Source: Oscillospiraceae bacterium
GTDB lineage: Bacteria > Bacillota > Clostridia > Oscillospirales > Oscillospiraceae
Direction: 5' to 3'
NCBI GenBank assembly: GCA_015067925.1
Contig: SVLN01000005.1
Location: 1-62,595, forward strand
Length of the DNA: 62,595 nt
A program made the translations under genes and the position numbers. Below, piece after piece: positions 23,090 through 31,744 of this stretch (position 1 is the stretch's first letter; each line of letters starts with the position of its first letter). The notes beneath the pieces are model-generated. The model was not told where the DNA came from, searched no databases, and saw only the letters and a program-made list of their open reading frames with translations.

Positions 23090-24175
23090 ATGGACCGTTC
23101 CGCTTCCAATGCCCTTCGCTCGGTGATCAAAAACCTTCTGGTTTTTATCGGAATTTTCGCCCTGGCCACTTTGGTCTGCTGGGGCGTCTCCAAAATCTTC
23201 GACGACAACAACCCGTTCGCCACGCCGATGTTCATCCTGGCGGTGGCGCTGGTCAGCCGCTTCACTTCCGGCTATGGCTATGGCATCATTGCCTCTGTTT
23301 CCGGCGTTCTGTGTGTGAACTATCTGTTCACCTACCCATTTTTTGAGTTCAATCTCACCATCTCGGGCTATCCCCTTACTTTTGCTGTCATGCTATTGGT
23401 CTCGTTGCTCATCAGCACTCTGACCACCCAGATCAAAAAGCAGGAAAAGCTCCGTTTCGAGGCTGAAGCCGAAAAGATGCGCGCCAATCTGTTGCGTGCC
23501 GTTTCCCACGACATCCGCACGCCCCTGGCCAGCATTATGGGTTCCTCTTCTGCCCTGCTGGATAATCCCGACGTTCCTATCGAGGACCGCAACGAGCTTC
23601 TCAAGGAAATCAACAAGGATGCCCGCTGGCTGGTGCGCATGACGGAAAACATTCTCTCCGTCACCAAGTTTTCCGGCTCAGATGTGGCGCTGAAGAAAAC
23701 CGAAGAAGTGGTGGAGGAAATCGTCAGCAGTGCCATCGTCAAATTTCGACGTAACTACCCGGAAATGCCCGTTTCCGTGCATCGGCCGGAGCAAATTCTG
23801 CTGGTCCCCATGGATGCCACCCTCATTGAGCAGGTGCTCATCAATCTATTCGAAAACGTCGTGATGCACGCCGAGACCGCCACCCGCATCACCCTGAGCA
23901 TTCAGCCCCAATCCGACTGGGTAACCTTTGAGGTTTCCGACAATGGCGCAGGCATCCCCGCCGCCATGCTGCCGAAGATCTTCGAAGGCTACCACTCAAT
24001 CAACAATCAAAACACCTCGGACAGCCGCCGTAACATGGGCATCGGCCTGTCCGTCTGCAATAGCATCATCCGCGCCCATGGTGGAACCATGCACGCTTAC
24101 AACAACAGTGAGGGCGGCGCCAGCTTTTCCTTCTGGCTGCCCTATGAGGAGGACTCCAATGGCACAGCTTCGTGA
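23090..24175 (+). CDS. KdpD-like sensor histidine kinase lacking the N-terminal KdpD/USP domains
   Basis: A 361-aa kinase. Residues about 14-115 form four transmembrane helices of the DUF4118 type, as in the membrane part of KdpD (S-R-F-T-S-G-Y-G-Y-G-I-I-A-S). The HisKA domain has V-S-H-D-I-R-T-P-L with the phospho-acceptor near residue 140, and the ATPase domain has N-L-F-E-N, D-N-G-A-G-I-P and G-I-G-L-S-V-C. The large N-terminal KdpD and universal-stress domains of canonical KdpD are absent. The ATG at 23090 behind TAAGGAG is preferred over an upstream frame. The regulator gene overlaps its 3-prime end by 17 bp; no kdpFABC pump genes are in the window. Confidence 0.9.
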   Translation: MDRSASNALRSVIKNLLVFIGIFALATLVCWGVSKIFDDNNPFATPMFILAVALVSRFTSGYGYGIIASVSGVLCVNYLFTYPFFEFNLTISGYPLTFAVMLLVSLLISTLTTQIKKQEKLRFEAEAEKMRANLLRAVSHDIRTPLASIMGSSSALLDNPDVPIEDRNELLKEINKDARWLVRMTENILSVTKFSGSDVALKKTEEVVEEIVSSAIVKFRRNYPEMPVSVHRPEQILLVPMDATLIEQVLINLFENVVMHAETATRITLSIQPQSDWVTFEVSDNGAGIPAAMLPKIFEGYHSINNQNTSDSRRNMGIGLSVCNSIIRAHGGTMHAYNNSEGGASFSFWLPYEEDSNGTAS

Positions 24176-24869
24176 TAAAATTCTGATCGTAGAGGACGAT
24201 ACCGGTATTCTGAAATTCCTGAAAACCACCCTGACCGCCAACAACTATGATGTGGTGCTGACAGAAAACGGCAAGGACGCTCTGGCGATGATCTATTCCC
24301 ACTGCCCAGACTGCATTCTTCTGGATCTGGGACTGCCGGATATGGACGGCAATACCATCATCGAATCCGTGCGCAGCTGGGCCAAGACGCCCATTATCGT
24401 CATCTCTGCTCGTTCCACCGAAACCGACAAGGCCACTGCCCTGGACCTGGGCGCGGACGACTACCTGACCAAGCCCTTCGGCACGCTGGAGCTGCTGGCC
24501 CGCATCCGCGCCGCACTGCGCCACACTCGTACCACAGCCGAAAATGACGAGATCGCCCTTAAGGGCATCTATCAGGTGGGAGATCTTCGCATTGATTACA
24601 ACAAACACCGCGCCTTTCTGGGCGAGCAGGACGCAGGTCTGACCCCCAACGAATTCCGCATCGTAGCCCTTCTGGGCAAGCACGCCGGACAGGTGCTCAC
24701 CTACAAGACCATCCTGCATGAACTCTGGGGCCCCTCGGCAAGCTCCGACAACAAAATCCTGCGGGTACATATGGCCAACATCCGCCGCAAGATCGAGCCG
24801 AACCCTGATGAGCCGTGTTACATTTTCACCGAAGTGGGCGTGGGTTACCGCATGGCCAGCAACGATTGA
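24159..24869 (+). CDS. KdpE-like OmpR-family response regulator
   Basis: A 236-aa regulator. The receiver domain has V-E-D-D, the phospho-acceptor in L-L-D-L-G-L-P-D (residue 56) and the lysine in D-D-Y-L-T-K-P-F. The C-terminal winged helix carries L-T-P-N-E-F-R-I-V-A-L-L and V-H-M-A-N-I-R-R-K-I. The start lies inside the kinase gene behind a GAGGAGG site, so the two are coupled. Canonical KdpE activates the potassium pump operon; the target here is unknown because no kdp genes are seen. Confidence 0.92.
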   Translation: MAQLRDKILIVEDDTGILKFLKTTLTANNYDVVLTENGKDALAMIYSHCPDCILLDLGLPDMDGNTIIESVRSWAKTPIIVISARSTETDKATALDLGADDYLTKPFGTLELLARIRAALRHTRTTAENDEIALKGIYQVGDLRIDYNKHRAFLGEQDAGLTPNEFRIVALLGKHAGQVLTYKTILHELWGPSASSDNKILRVHMANIRRKIEPNPDEPCYIFTEVGVGYRMASND

Positions 24870-24875
24870 TTTTTC

Positions 24876-24906
24876 ATTCCTCCGCTTTCTGCGGAGGAAT
24901 TTTTTT
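24876..24906 (+). terminator. Terminator of the KdpDE-like operon
   Basis: ATTCCTCCGC and GCGGAGGAAT flank a five-base loop and are followed by TTTTTT. Confidence 0.85.
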
Positions 24907-24914
24907 GTTATAAT
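24906..24914 (+). promoter_or_regulatory. Extended -10 promoter of the second ECF sigma operon
   Basis: TGT followed by TATAAT begins in the T-tract of the preceding terminator, 57 bp before the sigma factor start. No clear -35 box. Confidence 0.45.
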
Positions 24915-24970
24915 GGCACCAATAAAAGAACGCGTTCCCCTCGTCATAGAGAATGAAAGGAGGCAGGAAC

Positions 24971-25483
24971 ATGACACCAAAAGAATTGCGCGCACTTCTG
25001 AACCAAATTGCCTCCGGCGACCGAACGGCCTTTGAGGCGCTTTATCATGAGATGAACGTGCCGGTTTATACCGTTTTTGTGCGAATCACCCGGAACCGAA
25101 GCTTAAGCGAAGACCTACTGCAGGAGTTCTTCCTCAAGCTCTTCCGCACACCGCCGCTGGATGCCAAAAATCCCCGGGCCTATCTGTTCCAGATGGCCCA
25201 CAACCTGGCCCTGGATGCCCTGCGCCGTGAGAAATCCGCAGAGGAACTGAACGATGCATTTGCGCCCTCATCGGCCGGGATCCCATACACGCAGTTGGAG
25301 CTGGAACTGGCCTTCTCTGCCCTGCCCCTGCCGGAGCGGCAGATCGCTGCCCTGCATCTGTACGCAGGCCTTAAATTCCGAGAAATTGCTGAGATCTGCG
25401 GCTGCCCTTTGGGCACTGTTCTCTGGCGTTACCGCAAGGCCATCGGCCAACTGCAGCAACACTTAAACGGAGGTACCGAATGA
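24971..25483 (+). CDS. ECF-type RNA polymerase sigma factor (second)
   Basis: A 170-aa sigma-70-family protein. Region 2 reads S-E-D-L-L-Q-E-F-F-L-K-L-F and A-Y-L-F-Q-M-A-H-N-L-A-L-D, and region 4 has L-P-E-R-Q-I-A-A-L-H-L-Y-A-G-L-K-F-R-E-I-A with a helix-turn-helix that ends G-T-V-L-W-R-Y-R-K-A. The ATG at 24971 follows AAAGGAGG; a start six codons earlier overlaps the ribosome site. The next gene, for a membrane protein, overlaps by 4 bp. Unlike the sigma factor at 5518, its composition matches the surrounding chromosome. Confidence 0.9.
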   Translation: MTPKELRALLNQIASGDRTAFEALYHEMNVPVYTVFVRITRNRSLSEDLLQEFFLKLFRTPPLDAKNPRAYLFQMAHNLALDALRREKSAEELNDAFAPSSAGIPYTQLELELAFSALPLPERQIAALHLYAGLKFREIAEICGCPLGTVLWRYRKAIGQLQQHLNGGTE

Positions 25484-26259
25484 AAAAGGTATTTGCAATT
25501 TTATTTTCTCTGCTGCTGATGTCGCAGCTTGCCGTATTTGCCGGCGCGGACGCACAGTATTCCACAGCTGGGGATCTCTATCAGGCCTGGATGTCGGCCC
25601 AGCCGGACTGGCGGCAGAACCCCTATCCCGAATATGTCTGCGGCGTCTGGTCCACCGACGGCGGCTTAAACAATCTGACCATCGCCGTCACCAAGGACGA
25701 AGCCGGTGAGGCCGGCAAGGCCGAGATTCTGGAGCTGATTGAAAACGACGAGAGCGTCACCTTCACCTACCAGAGCTACTCCTACGCCGAGCTGCTCGCT
25801 GCCCGCCTGGAAATTGAGCGGCAATTGGGCAAGGACAACGGCATGCATTCCATTGGCATCTACGAGATGGAAAACCATATCGGCGTGGGCATTGATGAGA
25901 CCCATCCCAAAGCCGAGGCCTTTATGCAAAAGCTTTTAAAAGAGTACGGTGATATGGTGCACATCGAAATCAGCACAGGCCCCATTAACACCCTGGAAGA
26001 AACGACATTGGTGGACATCGGCGGAACGGCGGAGCAAGGCCCCAGCCATCTTTGGATCCTGCTGCTGGCAGGTTCGATGGCCCTCTGCGTCGGCGGCTTC
26101 TTCCTGCTGCGCCAGCGCTCCCTGGCCGTACAAACTGCCAACGGCCCTGTGCAGACCGCGTCTTCCCTTTCCCGCAAGCAAGCCGAGCAGCTTGCACAGC
26201 AGTGTACTGCCGAACCGGGACAGGAAGTCCTCGAAGAAATCCTACGCAGGCTCCCATGA
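25480..26259 (+). CDS. Exported membrane protein coupled to the ECF sigma factor
   Basis: A 259-aa protein with a cleavable-looking signal peptide (M-K-K-V-F-A-I-L-F-S-L-L-L ... A-G-A-D-A), an extracellular domain of about 160 residues, one transmembrane helix (about 189-210) and a short cytoplasmic tail (about 50 residues). This topology is the reverse of a typical anti-sigma factor, which has a cytoplasmic N-terminus; here only the C-terminal tail could reach the sigma factor. I do not recognise the extracellular domain. Translational coupling (ATGA) to the sigma gene implies a shared process, probably signal sensing or effector. Confidence 0.7.
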   Translation: MKKVFAILFSLLLMSQLAVFAGADAQYSTAGDLYQAWMSAQPDWRQNPYPEYVCGVWSTDGGLNNLTIAVTKDEAGEAGKAEILELIENDESVTFTYQSYSYAELLAARLEIERQLGKDNGMHSIGIYEMENHIGVGIDETHPKAEAFMQKLLKEYGDMVHIEISTGPINTLEETTLVDIGGTAEQGPSHLWILLLAGSMALCVGGFFLLRQRSLAVQTANGPVQTASSLSRKQAEQLAQQCTAEPGQEVLEEILRRLP

Positions 26260-26260
26260 C

Positions 26261-26297
26261 AAAAAACGCTCCGAACTGAACGTTCGGAGCGTTTTTT
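26261..26297 (+). terminator. Terminator of the second ECF operon
   Basis: AAAACGCTCCGAAC and GTTCGGAGCGTTTT enclose a five-base loop and are followed by a T-run. Confidence 0.85.
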
Positions 26298-26304
26298 CTG
26301 CCTC

Positions 26305-26333
26305 TCATAGCTGTCAATCTGCGCGCATAGACT
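26305..26333 (+). promoter_or_regulatory. Possible sigma-E-type promoter of spoIIID
   Basis: CATAGACT (26326-26333) resembles the sigma-E -10 consensus CATACAxT, with TCATA (26305-26309) in the -35 position 16 bp upstream. spoIIID is a sigma-E gene in Bacillus, which fits, but the match is by eye. Confidence 0.35.
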
Positions 26334-26368
26334 AAAAACGGTAGCACAGCTTAGGAGGTGCCTTTCAC

Positions 26369-26614
26369 ATGGAGGAGAACATCGAGAAACGAGTCTGTGA
26401 TCTGGCTGTGTACATCATCGAGAACCGAACCACTGTCCGCGCCGCAGCCAAACACTTCGGCGTCAGTAAATCCACCGTACATAAGGATCTGTCCGAGCGG
26501 TTGGAACTTTGCAACCAGAATCTTTTCCGTGAGGTTCGGGAGATTATGGAGATCAACAAAGCGGAACGGCACATCCGCGGCGGGTTGGCAACCCGAAAAA
26601 AATACAAGGGGTAA
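26369..26614 (+). CDS. spoIIID: Sporulation transcription factor SpoIIID
   Basis: An 81-aa DNA-binding protein acting in the mother cell, where it switches the sigma-E programme toward the sigma-K stage. The helix-turn-helix is visible as T-V-R-A-A-A-K-H-F-G-V-S-K-S-T-V-H-K-D, followed by the basic tail R-G-G-L-A-T-R-K-K-Y. Length and the whole sequence fit the family. A TTAGGAGGTG ribosome site precedes the ATG. Monocistronic between two terminators. Confidence 0.96.
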   Translation: MEENIEKRVCDLAVYIIENRTTVRAAAKHFGVSKSTVHKDLSERLELCNQNLFREVREIMEINKAERHIRGGLATRKKYKG

Positions 26615-26649
26615 AAAAAGGCCGACGGTTTTCACCGTCGGCCTTTTGC
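26615..26649. terminator. Bidirectional terminator between spoIIID and the Mrp/Mbh-like operon
   Basis: AAAGGCCGACGG and CCGTCGGCCTTT enclose a six-base loop with A- and T-tracts outside. It serves both convergent transcripts. Confidence 0.85.
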
Positions 26650-26651
26650 CG

Positions 26652-28766
26652 TTATCCGTATACGAAGACCAGGTACAGAAGCAGCAGGCAGATGCCCAAA
26701 CAGCACATCAAAAGAGCAAAGGAGAGATTGCCTGTGATGCCCATGGTAGTACGCCGGAGCGTCTGGCGGGCACGCACATAGGTCTCGGTGCGCGGCTCGC
26801 GACCTTTGCCTCTCGGGAAGCAGCGATCCATCCAGACGCCCAGACGGTAGCTGAGGCTGTGATGCACAGGATCCGGGTCCGGCTCCTTGGCGGGCTTGAA
26901 CACCGTTCCCCGCAGCAGGGCAACCACCGTATCCGGCAGGGCGCAGATGCCCCGGGCGGCAGCGCCGCTGAAAGCCAGAACGCCCTTACACACCGGCGTG
27001 AGGATCCTGTTCTCACCGAACAGAGCCATCACCCACCCCACAACGCCGGGCAGGACCTTCGTAAGCAGCGGTCTGTAGAGAAGATCCTCAAGATCCAGCT
27101 TCTGGGGCCAGCGGTTCAGATAAGAGCCGTCCTTTCCGCGCAGCCAGAGGCGGATGACGAGCAGATACACGACAGCACCAATGGCAATGGAGATGATCGC
27201 GCCCTTGAGATTCACGAAGCTGAAATAGTGCACCGCATGCGCAGGCAGGTGCGCCGCCAGGAAGCCGGAGGCGCCATCTGCCAGACGATCCATGGTGAGG
27301 CCCGGGGTCATGCCCAGCACGGGCAGCACGATGGCACTCAAGCCCAGGGCCACGCGGCTCAAGGGGCTAATATAGTTCTTCTTTGTATCGAACTCCGCCT
27401 GACGGGTGGGATGCTTTTCCACGAAGATGGAAATGTAAAGCTTGGTCATATACGCCAGGGTCAGGCCGCCGGAGAACAGGAACAGCCACTCCACCGCCGT
27501 CACCCAGCCGGCCGCATGGCCGTGGGCAGCCAGATGATGGGCAAATTCCACGATGCCCTCATGCAGCAGGGTCTTGCTGACATATCCATTCCACAGAGGG
27601 ATACCGCCGATGCCCAACGCACCCATCAGGTAGCAGAAGTGCAGGAAGGGCTTCTTGCGGCCGAAGCCGCGGATGGCGTTCAGATCCAGCTGGTGCAGAT
27701 TCATATACACCACGCCAGCCACCATGAACAGGCACAGCTTGATGAGGGAATGGTTCACCATGTGCAGTACCACGCCGCGGGCGGCCAGAGCATTCTCTTC
27801 GCCCAGCAGGCCCATCATGCCGATGCCCACGGCGATGAAGCCAATCTGGGACATGGAGGAGCAGGCCAGGGTGCGCTTTAAGTCCACGCTGAACACAGCC
27901 AGCACCGCACCCAGCACCATGGTCACCACGCCCAGGACCAGGATCAGCTTACCCCAGGCAGCGTCATAGCGGAACACGTTGCAGCTCACCGCCAGCAGGC
28001 CGTACACGCCGGACTTAGTCAGGATGCCCGACAGCAGCGCACTGGCCGGGGCCGGAGCCACGGGGTGGGCCTTGGGAAGCCAGATGTGCAGCGGGAACAT
28101 GCCCGCCTTTGCGCCGAAGCCCACCAGCAGGCAGCAGGCAGCCACGTAGAGAACACTCTTGTCCTCGCAGAGCTGCGCCGCCGCATAGAGTTCGTCAATG
28201 GCCAAAGTACCCAGGTTCCTGTGCAGCAAGAACAGACCCATCAGGGCCACCAGGCCGCCGATGACCGCCACCGCCAGATAGGTGTTGGCCGCACGCATAG
28301 CGCCGGGAGTTTCCTCGTGGGCGACCCAGACGTAGGAGGTAAAGCTCATCATCTCAAAGAAGATGAAGGTGGTGTACAGGTCTGCCGACAAAAACACGCC
28401 CATGGTGGCGCCCAGGGTCAGAAGATTGAACAGGTAATAGCGATTGCGGTTGCGGTAGTGGGCAAAATACTCCTTGCTGAACAGCAGGGTCATGGCCCAC
28501 ATAAAGGCAGCAACCAGGCCGTAGATCCTGCGGAAGTCATCCAGCACCAGGCGGATACCCAGGGCGCAGAAGCCGTCCCAGCAGAAGCTGACTGTCTGGC
28601 CCAGGGTAGAGATTGCCAGGGTGAGCATCACCGCCAGCTCCAAAACACCGCAGGCCATGGCGAAAGCATCGCGCAGGGCTTTGCTCTTGCGGCCGATGAG
28701 GTAGCTCACCACCGCCGCGACGATGGGAAAGGCCACCAGGAAGAACAACATAAAGTTTCCTCTCAT
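26652..28766 (-). CDS. NuoL/MrpA-like large antiporter subunit of an Mrp/Mbh-like membrane complex
   Basis: A 704-aa integral membrane protein with about sixteen hydrophobic helices, longer than its three paralogues in the operon. It contains the proton-pump core: the TM5 glutamate in F-F-E-M-M-S-F and the lysines in G-F-G-A-K-A-G-M-F-P-L-H and I-L-T-K-S-G. The C-terminal extension has further helices and a basic cytoplasmic stretch, recalling NuoL. The ATG at 28766 follows GAGGAGGG; the longer frame would need a TTG inside that site. Last gene of the ten-gene operon, ended by the shared hairpin at 26615-26649. Confidence 0.88.
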   Translation of the reverse strand: MRGNFMLFFLVAFPIVAAVVSYLIGRKSKALRDAFAMACGVLELAVMLTLAISTLGQTVSFCWDGFCALGIRLVLDDFRRIYGLVAAFMWAMTLLFSKEYFAHYRNRNRYYLFNLLTLGATMGVFLSADLYTTFIFFEMMSFTSYVWVAHEETPGAMRAANTYLAVAVIGGLVALMGLFLLHRNLGTLAIDELYAAAQLCEDKSVLYVAACCLLVGFGAKAGMFPLHIWLPKAHPVAPAPASALLSGILTKSGVYGLLAVSCNVFRYDAAWGKLILVLGVVTMVLGAVLAVFSVDLKRTLACSSMSQIGFIAVGIGMMGLLGEENALAARGVVLHMVNHSLIKLCLFMVAGVVYMNLHQLDLNAIRGFGRKKPFLHFCYLMGALGIGGIPLWNGYVSKTLLHEGIVEFAHHLAAHGHAAGWVTAVEWLFLFSGGLTLAYMTKLYISIFVEKHPTRQAEFDTKKNYISPLSRVALGLSAIVLPVLGMTPGLTMDRLADGASGFLAAHLPAHAVHYFSFVNLKGAIISIAIGAVVYLLVIRLWLRGKDGSYLNRWPQKLDLEDLLYRPLLTKVLPGVVGWVMALFGENRILTPVCKGVLAFSGAAARGICALPDTVVALLRGTVFKPAKEPDPDPVHHSLSYRLGVWMDRCFPRGKGREPRTETYVRARQTLRRTTMGITGNLSFALLMCCLGICLLLLYLVFVYG

Positions 28767-28777
28767 ACTGTCCCTCC

Positions 28778-30244
28778 TCAATACAATCCCGCGGCGATGC
28801 GGGCGGTCAGATCGGCAAAGGGGCCGGCGAACACGCCCATCAACACCACGGCTGCAGCCAGAATGACCATGGGAACGAGCATCACGCGCTCGGCCTCATG
28901 GGCCGTGTGGGGCGCGGTCTCCTCTTCCCTGGCCGGGAAGAAGGAACGTACCATGGGGGTGAACATATACATCGCCGTCAAAAGCGCGGAGATGAGCAGC
29001 GCCGCCATGCCGGCATAGGCCACAGGGTTTTCACTCGCCGCCGCAGCGGACAAAAGGCCAAACTTACTCACAAAGCCATTCAGAGGCGGCACACCCGTCA
29101 GAGCCAGGGCCGAAACAGCGAAGGTAATAAAGGTCACGGGCATTTTCTTGGCCGCACCGGGCAGCTGCTGCACATAGAAAAGATGTCCATGTTGGGCGTT
29201 GCCCGCACAGAAAAAGGCCAGGATCTTGATCACCGCATGGAACAGCAGGTGCAGAAGCGCCGCCGCCATGCCCTCGGGGGTCATGATGGTCAGGCCAAAG
29301 ATGATGTAAGACAGGTTGCTCACCGTGGAATAAGCCAGACGGCGCTTAAAATGCTGCTGCTTGAGGGCCATGGCAGAGCCGTACAGGATCGTCACCATGG
29401 CAAGGCCCATCACCACGTTCTGGGCCCAGGTTCCCCGCAGGAACTCCGTACCGTAGCAGTAATACGTCAGGCGAATCAGGGCAAAGGCACCGGCCTTGAC
29501 CACCGCCACCGCGTGCAGCAGCGCCGTGACCGGCGTCGGCGCCACGGAGGCTGCAGGCAGCCAGGCATGCAGCGGGAAGATGGCAGCCTTGACGCCCAGG
29601 CCAAGGAACATCACGCAGTAAATGAACAGGAACAGATTTTTGTTCTGCACCATCACAGCCTGAAGATTGCCGCCCAGGACAAAGGTAAGATCCACGCCGC
29701 TGGCGTGCAGGAACATCAGACCAATGAATGCAAAGGCCGCACCGCCGATGGAGTAGAGCACATAGATCTGCGCCGCGCGCTGTGCCTCCTTGGTCATGGG
29801 ATGGCTGACCAGGGCAATGGTGGAGAGGGTCAGCATCTCATAGAAGCAGTAGAGGGTCAGAAGATTGCCCGCCGCACAGATGCCCATGGTCACGCCGAAA
29901 GACATGATGAAGAAGGAGAAGAACAGGATTCTGTTGTTCTCATAGCGCATGTAGCCGATGGCGTACAGGGTGGTTAGGGGCCAAAGGGTTGCGCTCAGGC
30001 CTGCAAACAGGCGGCCCATGCCGTCAAAGCGCAAGGTCAGCGCCAGGGAATCCGTCAGCCGGAAGAGCTCCACCGTCTCATCGTTGCAGAACAGGATCAT
30101 TGCCCAGACAATCAGAGCATTCACCGTGACCAACGCCACGGAAAAGGCGTTGCGGAATTTAAAGAACTGCTCATGGCGAATGTACATGAGCATGCCGCCG
30201 ACAATGGGCAGAAAAATGGGAACTAAAAACCAAATTGGACTCAT
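28778..30244 (-). CDS. MrpD/NuoN-like antiporter subunit (third of four)
   Basis: A 488-aa protein with about fourteen helices. Conserved charged residues are kept: glutamate in C-F-Y-E-M-L-T-L-S-T and lysines in G-L-G-V-K-A-A-I-F-P-L-H-A-W-L-P and A-V-V-K-A-G. These residues carry protons in Complex I, Mbh and Mrp antiporters. It begins 12 bp after the preceding paralogue, and the next gene starts 11 bp after it. It is a paralogue, not a duplicate, of its neighbours; sequence identity looks moderate. Confidence 0.88.
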   Translation of the reverse strand: MSPIWFLVPIFLPIVGGMLMYIRHEQFFKFRNAFSVALVTVNALIVWAMILFCNDETVELFRLTDSLALTLRFDGMGRLFAGLSATLWPLTTLYAIGYMRYENNRILFFSFFIMSFGVTMGICAAGNLLTLYCFYEMLTLSTIALVSHPMTKEAQRAAQIYVLYSIGGAAFAFIGLMFLHASGVDLTFVLGGNLQAVMVQNKNLFLFIYCVMFLGLGVKAAIFPLHAWLPAASVAPTPVTALLHAVAVVKAGAFALIRLTYYCYGTEFLRGTWAQNVVMGLAMVTILYGSAMALKQQHFKRRLAYSTVSNLSYIIFGLTIMTPEGMAAALLHLLFHAVIKILAFFCAGNAQHGHLFYVQQLPGAAKKMPVTFITFAVSALALTGVPPLNGFVSKFGLLSAAAASENPVAYAGMAALLISALLTAMYMFTPMVRSFFPAREEETAPHTAHEAERVMLVPMVILAAAVVLMGVFAGPFADLTARIAAGLY

Positions 30245-30256
30245 CTTTGCGCCCCC

Positions 30257-31729
30257 TCAAGCAAGGCTTGCGGCCAATTGCTGCAGCGCACCCAGCAGGC
30301 CGGACGGGAACATGCCCATAATGAGTGTCAGGGCAGCCAGCACAAGAAGCGGCACGAGGACACACTTGGAATCCTCCAGCTTGGTGACGGGATAGCTGTA
30401 GTCCTTGCCCGGGAAGAAACCGGCAATGACGATGGGCAGCAGATAACCCGCCGTCAGCAGGGCGGAGATCAGCAGCACCACAGGAGCCAGCCAGGTGATG
30501 ATGCCTGTAGCCGAGGACAAAGAGGCCGTGGCCAGGTACCACTTGCTCACGAAGCCGCTGGCAGGGGGAATACCCACCAGACCCAGGGAGACCAGGGTGA
30601 AGCTCCACATGGTAACAGGCATCTGCTTACCGATGCCGCGCAGCTCATCCACGCGGGTATGGCCGGTGTAGAAGATGATGGCACCGGCAACCAGGAACAG
30701 AGCCGTCTTAATCACAGCGTGGAACACCACATGCAGCAGCGCACCCACCAGGCCCTGGGCCGTTAAAAGGAATACGCCCGTGAGCACATAGGAGATCTGG
30801 CTGATGGAAGAATACGCCAGGCGCTTTTTCAGTTCCTTCTCACGATAAGCCATCATGGAACCCATGAACACCGTCAGCAAGGCCAAGGCCAGCCATGCAA
30901 ACTGCACCCAGCTGCCCCGCAGCAGGTCCGGGCCGACGATGAAATAGATGATACGGATGATGCCCAGCACGCCCGCCTTGGTGATCACAGCGGAGAGTAC
31001 AGCGCTGGCCGGAGCCGGAGCCACCGGGTGCGCAGAGGGCAGCCAGCCGTGCAGCGGGTACAGACCTGCCTTGGCGCCAAAGCCCAGAACTGCAGCGAAA
31101 ACCACCCACAAAAGCAGGGACTGATGCTCTGCAGCGGCAGCGCTCAGCACACCGCCGGGGGCGAAGTCCAGGGTCGCGGAAAAGCGGGAGAGGAACAAAA
31201 TGCCCATCAGCGCCATAAAGGCGCCGGCCACGGAGTAGAACAGGTACTTCATGGCAGCCGCGATGGCTTCCTTCTTCAGGCTGTGCAGCACCAGCGGCAG
31301 GGCCGCCAGGGTCAGCACCTCATAGAGCACGTACATGCACACCAGATTGGCGGCGAAGTCCATGCCGATGAGCGCGCCCAGAGAGAGCAGGAAAAACGTG
31401 AAGAAGCGGTCTTCATCGCTTTCATGCTTCATGTATGTATGGCTGAACAGGCTCACCAACACCCAAAGAGAGGATGCCACCAGAGCAAAAATTTTGCTCA
31501 GGCCGTCCACCCGGAAGCTCAGGGCAATCTGGGGCGTGATCTGCCACAGGTTGACATAATTTTCAATTCCGCTACAGGCCAGATAAACAACGCCCGCCAG
31601 GGTCAGCACACTCGCTGCACAGACGTACAGGGTTCTTGCTCTGCGACGGGTGCCGAAGCGCAGCAGGGGCAGAATCGCGCCCGCTGCGAAGGGCAGAAAA
31701 ATTGTAATCAGCAGGATGATTTTTTCCAT
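30257..31729 (-). CDS. MrpD/NuoN-like antiporter subunit (second of four)
   Basis: A 490-aa membrane protein with about fourteen helices. It has the TM5 glutamate (V-L-Y-E-V-L-T-L-A-A), the lysine in G-F-G-A-K-A-G-L-Y-P-L-H-G-W-L-P and A-V-I-T-K-A-G, and the conserved S-A-H-P-V-A-P-A-P-A-S-A. By analogy with Mrp and Mbh it should form one proton or sodium half-channel pair. It follows the first MrpD-like gene by 15 bp. Confidence 0.88.
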   Translation of the reverse strand: MEKIILLITIFLPFAAGAILPLLRFGTRRRARTLYVCAASVLTLAGVVYLACSGIENYVNLWQITPQIALSFRVDGLSKIFALVASSLWVLVSLFSHTYMKHESDEDRFFTFFLLSLGALIGMDFAANLVCMYVLYEVLTLAALPLVLHSLKKEAIAAAMKYLFYSVAGAFMALMGILFLSRFSATLDFAPGGVLSAAAAEHQSLLLWVVFAAVLGFGAKAGLYPLHGWLPSAHPVAPAPASAVLSAVITKAGVLGIIRIIYFIVGPDLLRGSWVQFAWLALALLTVFMGSMMAYREKELKKRLAYSSISQISYVLTGVFLLTAQGLVGALLHVVFHAVIKTALFLVAGAIIFYTGHTRVDELRGIGKQMPVTMWSFTLVSLGLVGIPPASGFVSKWYLATASLSSATGIITWLAPVVLLISALLTAGYLLPIVIAGFFPGKDYSYPVTKLEDSKCVLVPLLVLAALTLIMGMFPSGLLGALQQLAASLA

Positions 31730-31744
31730 TTTACATCCATCTCC

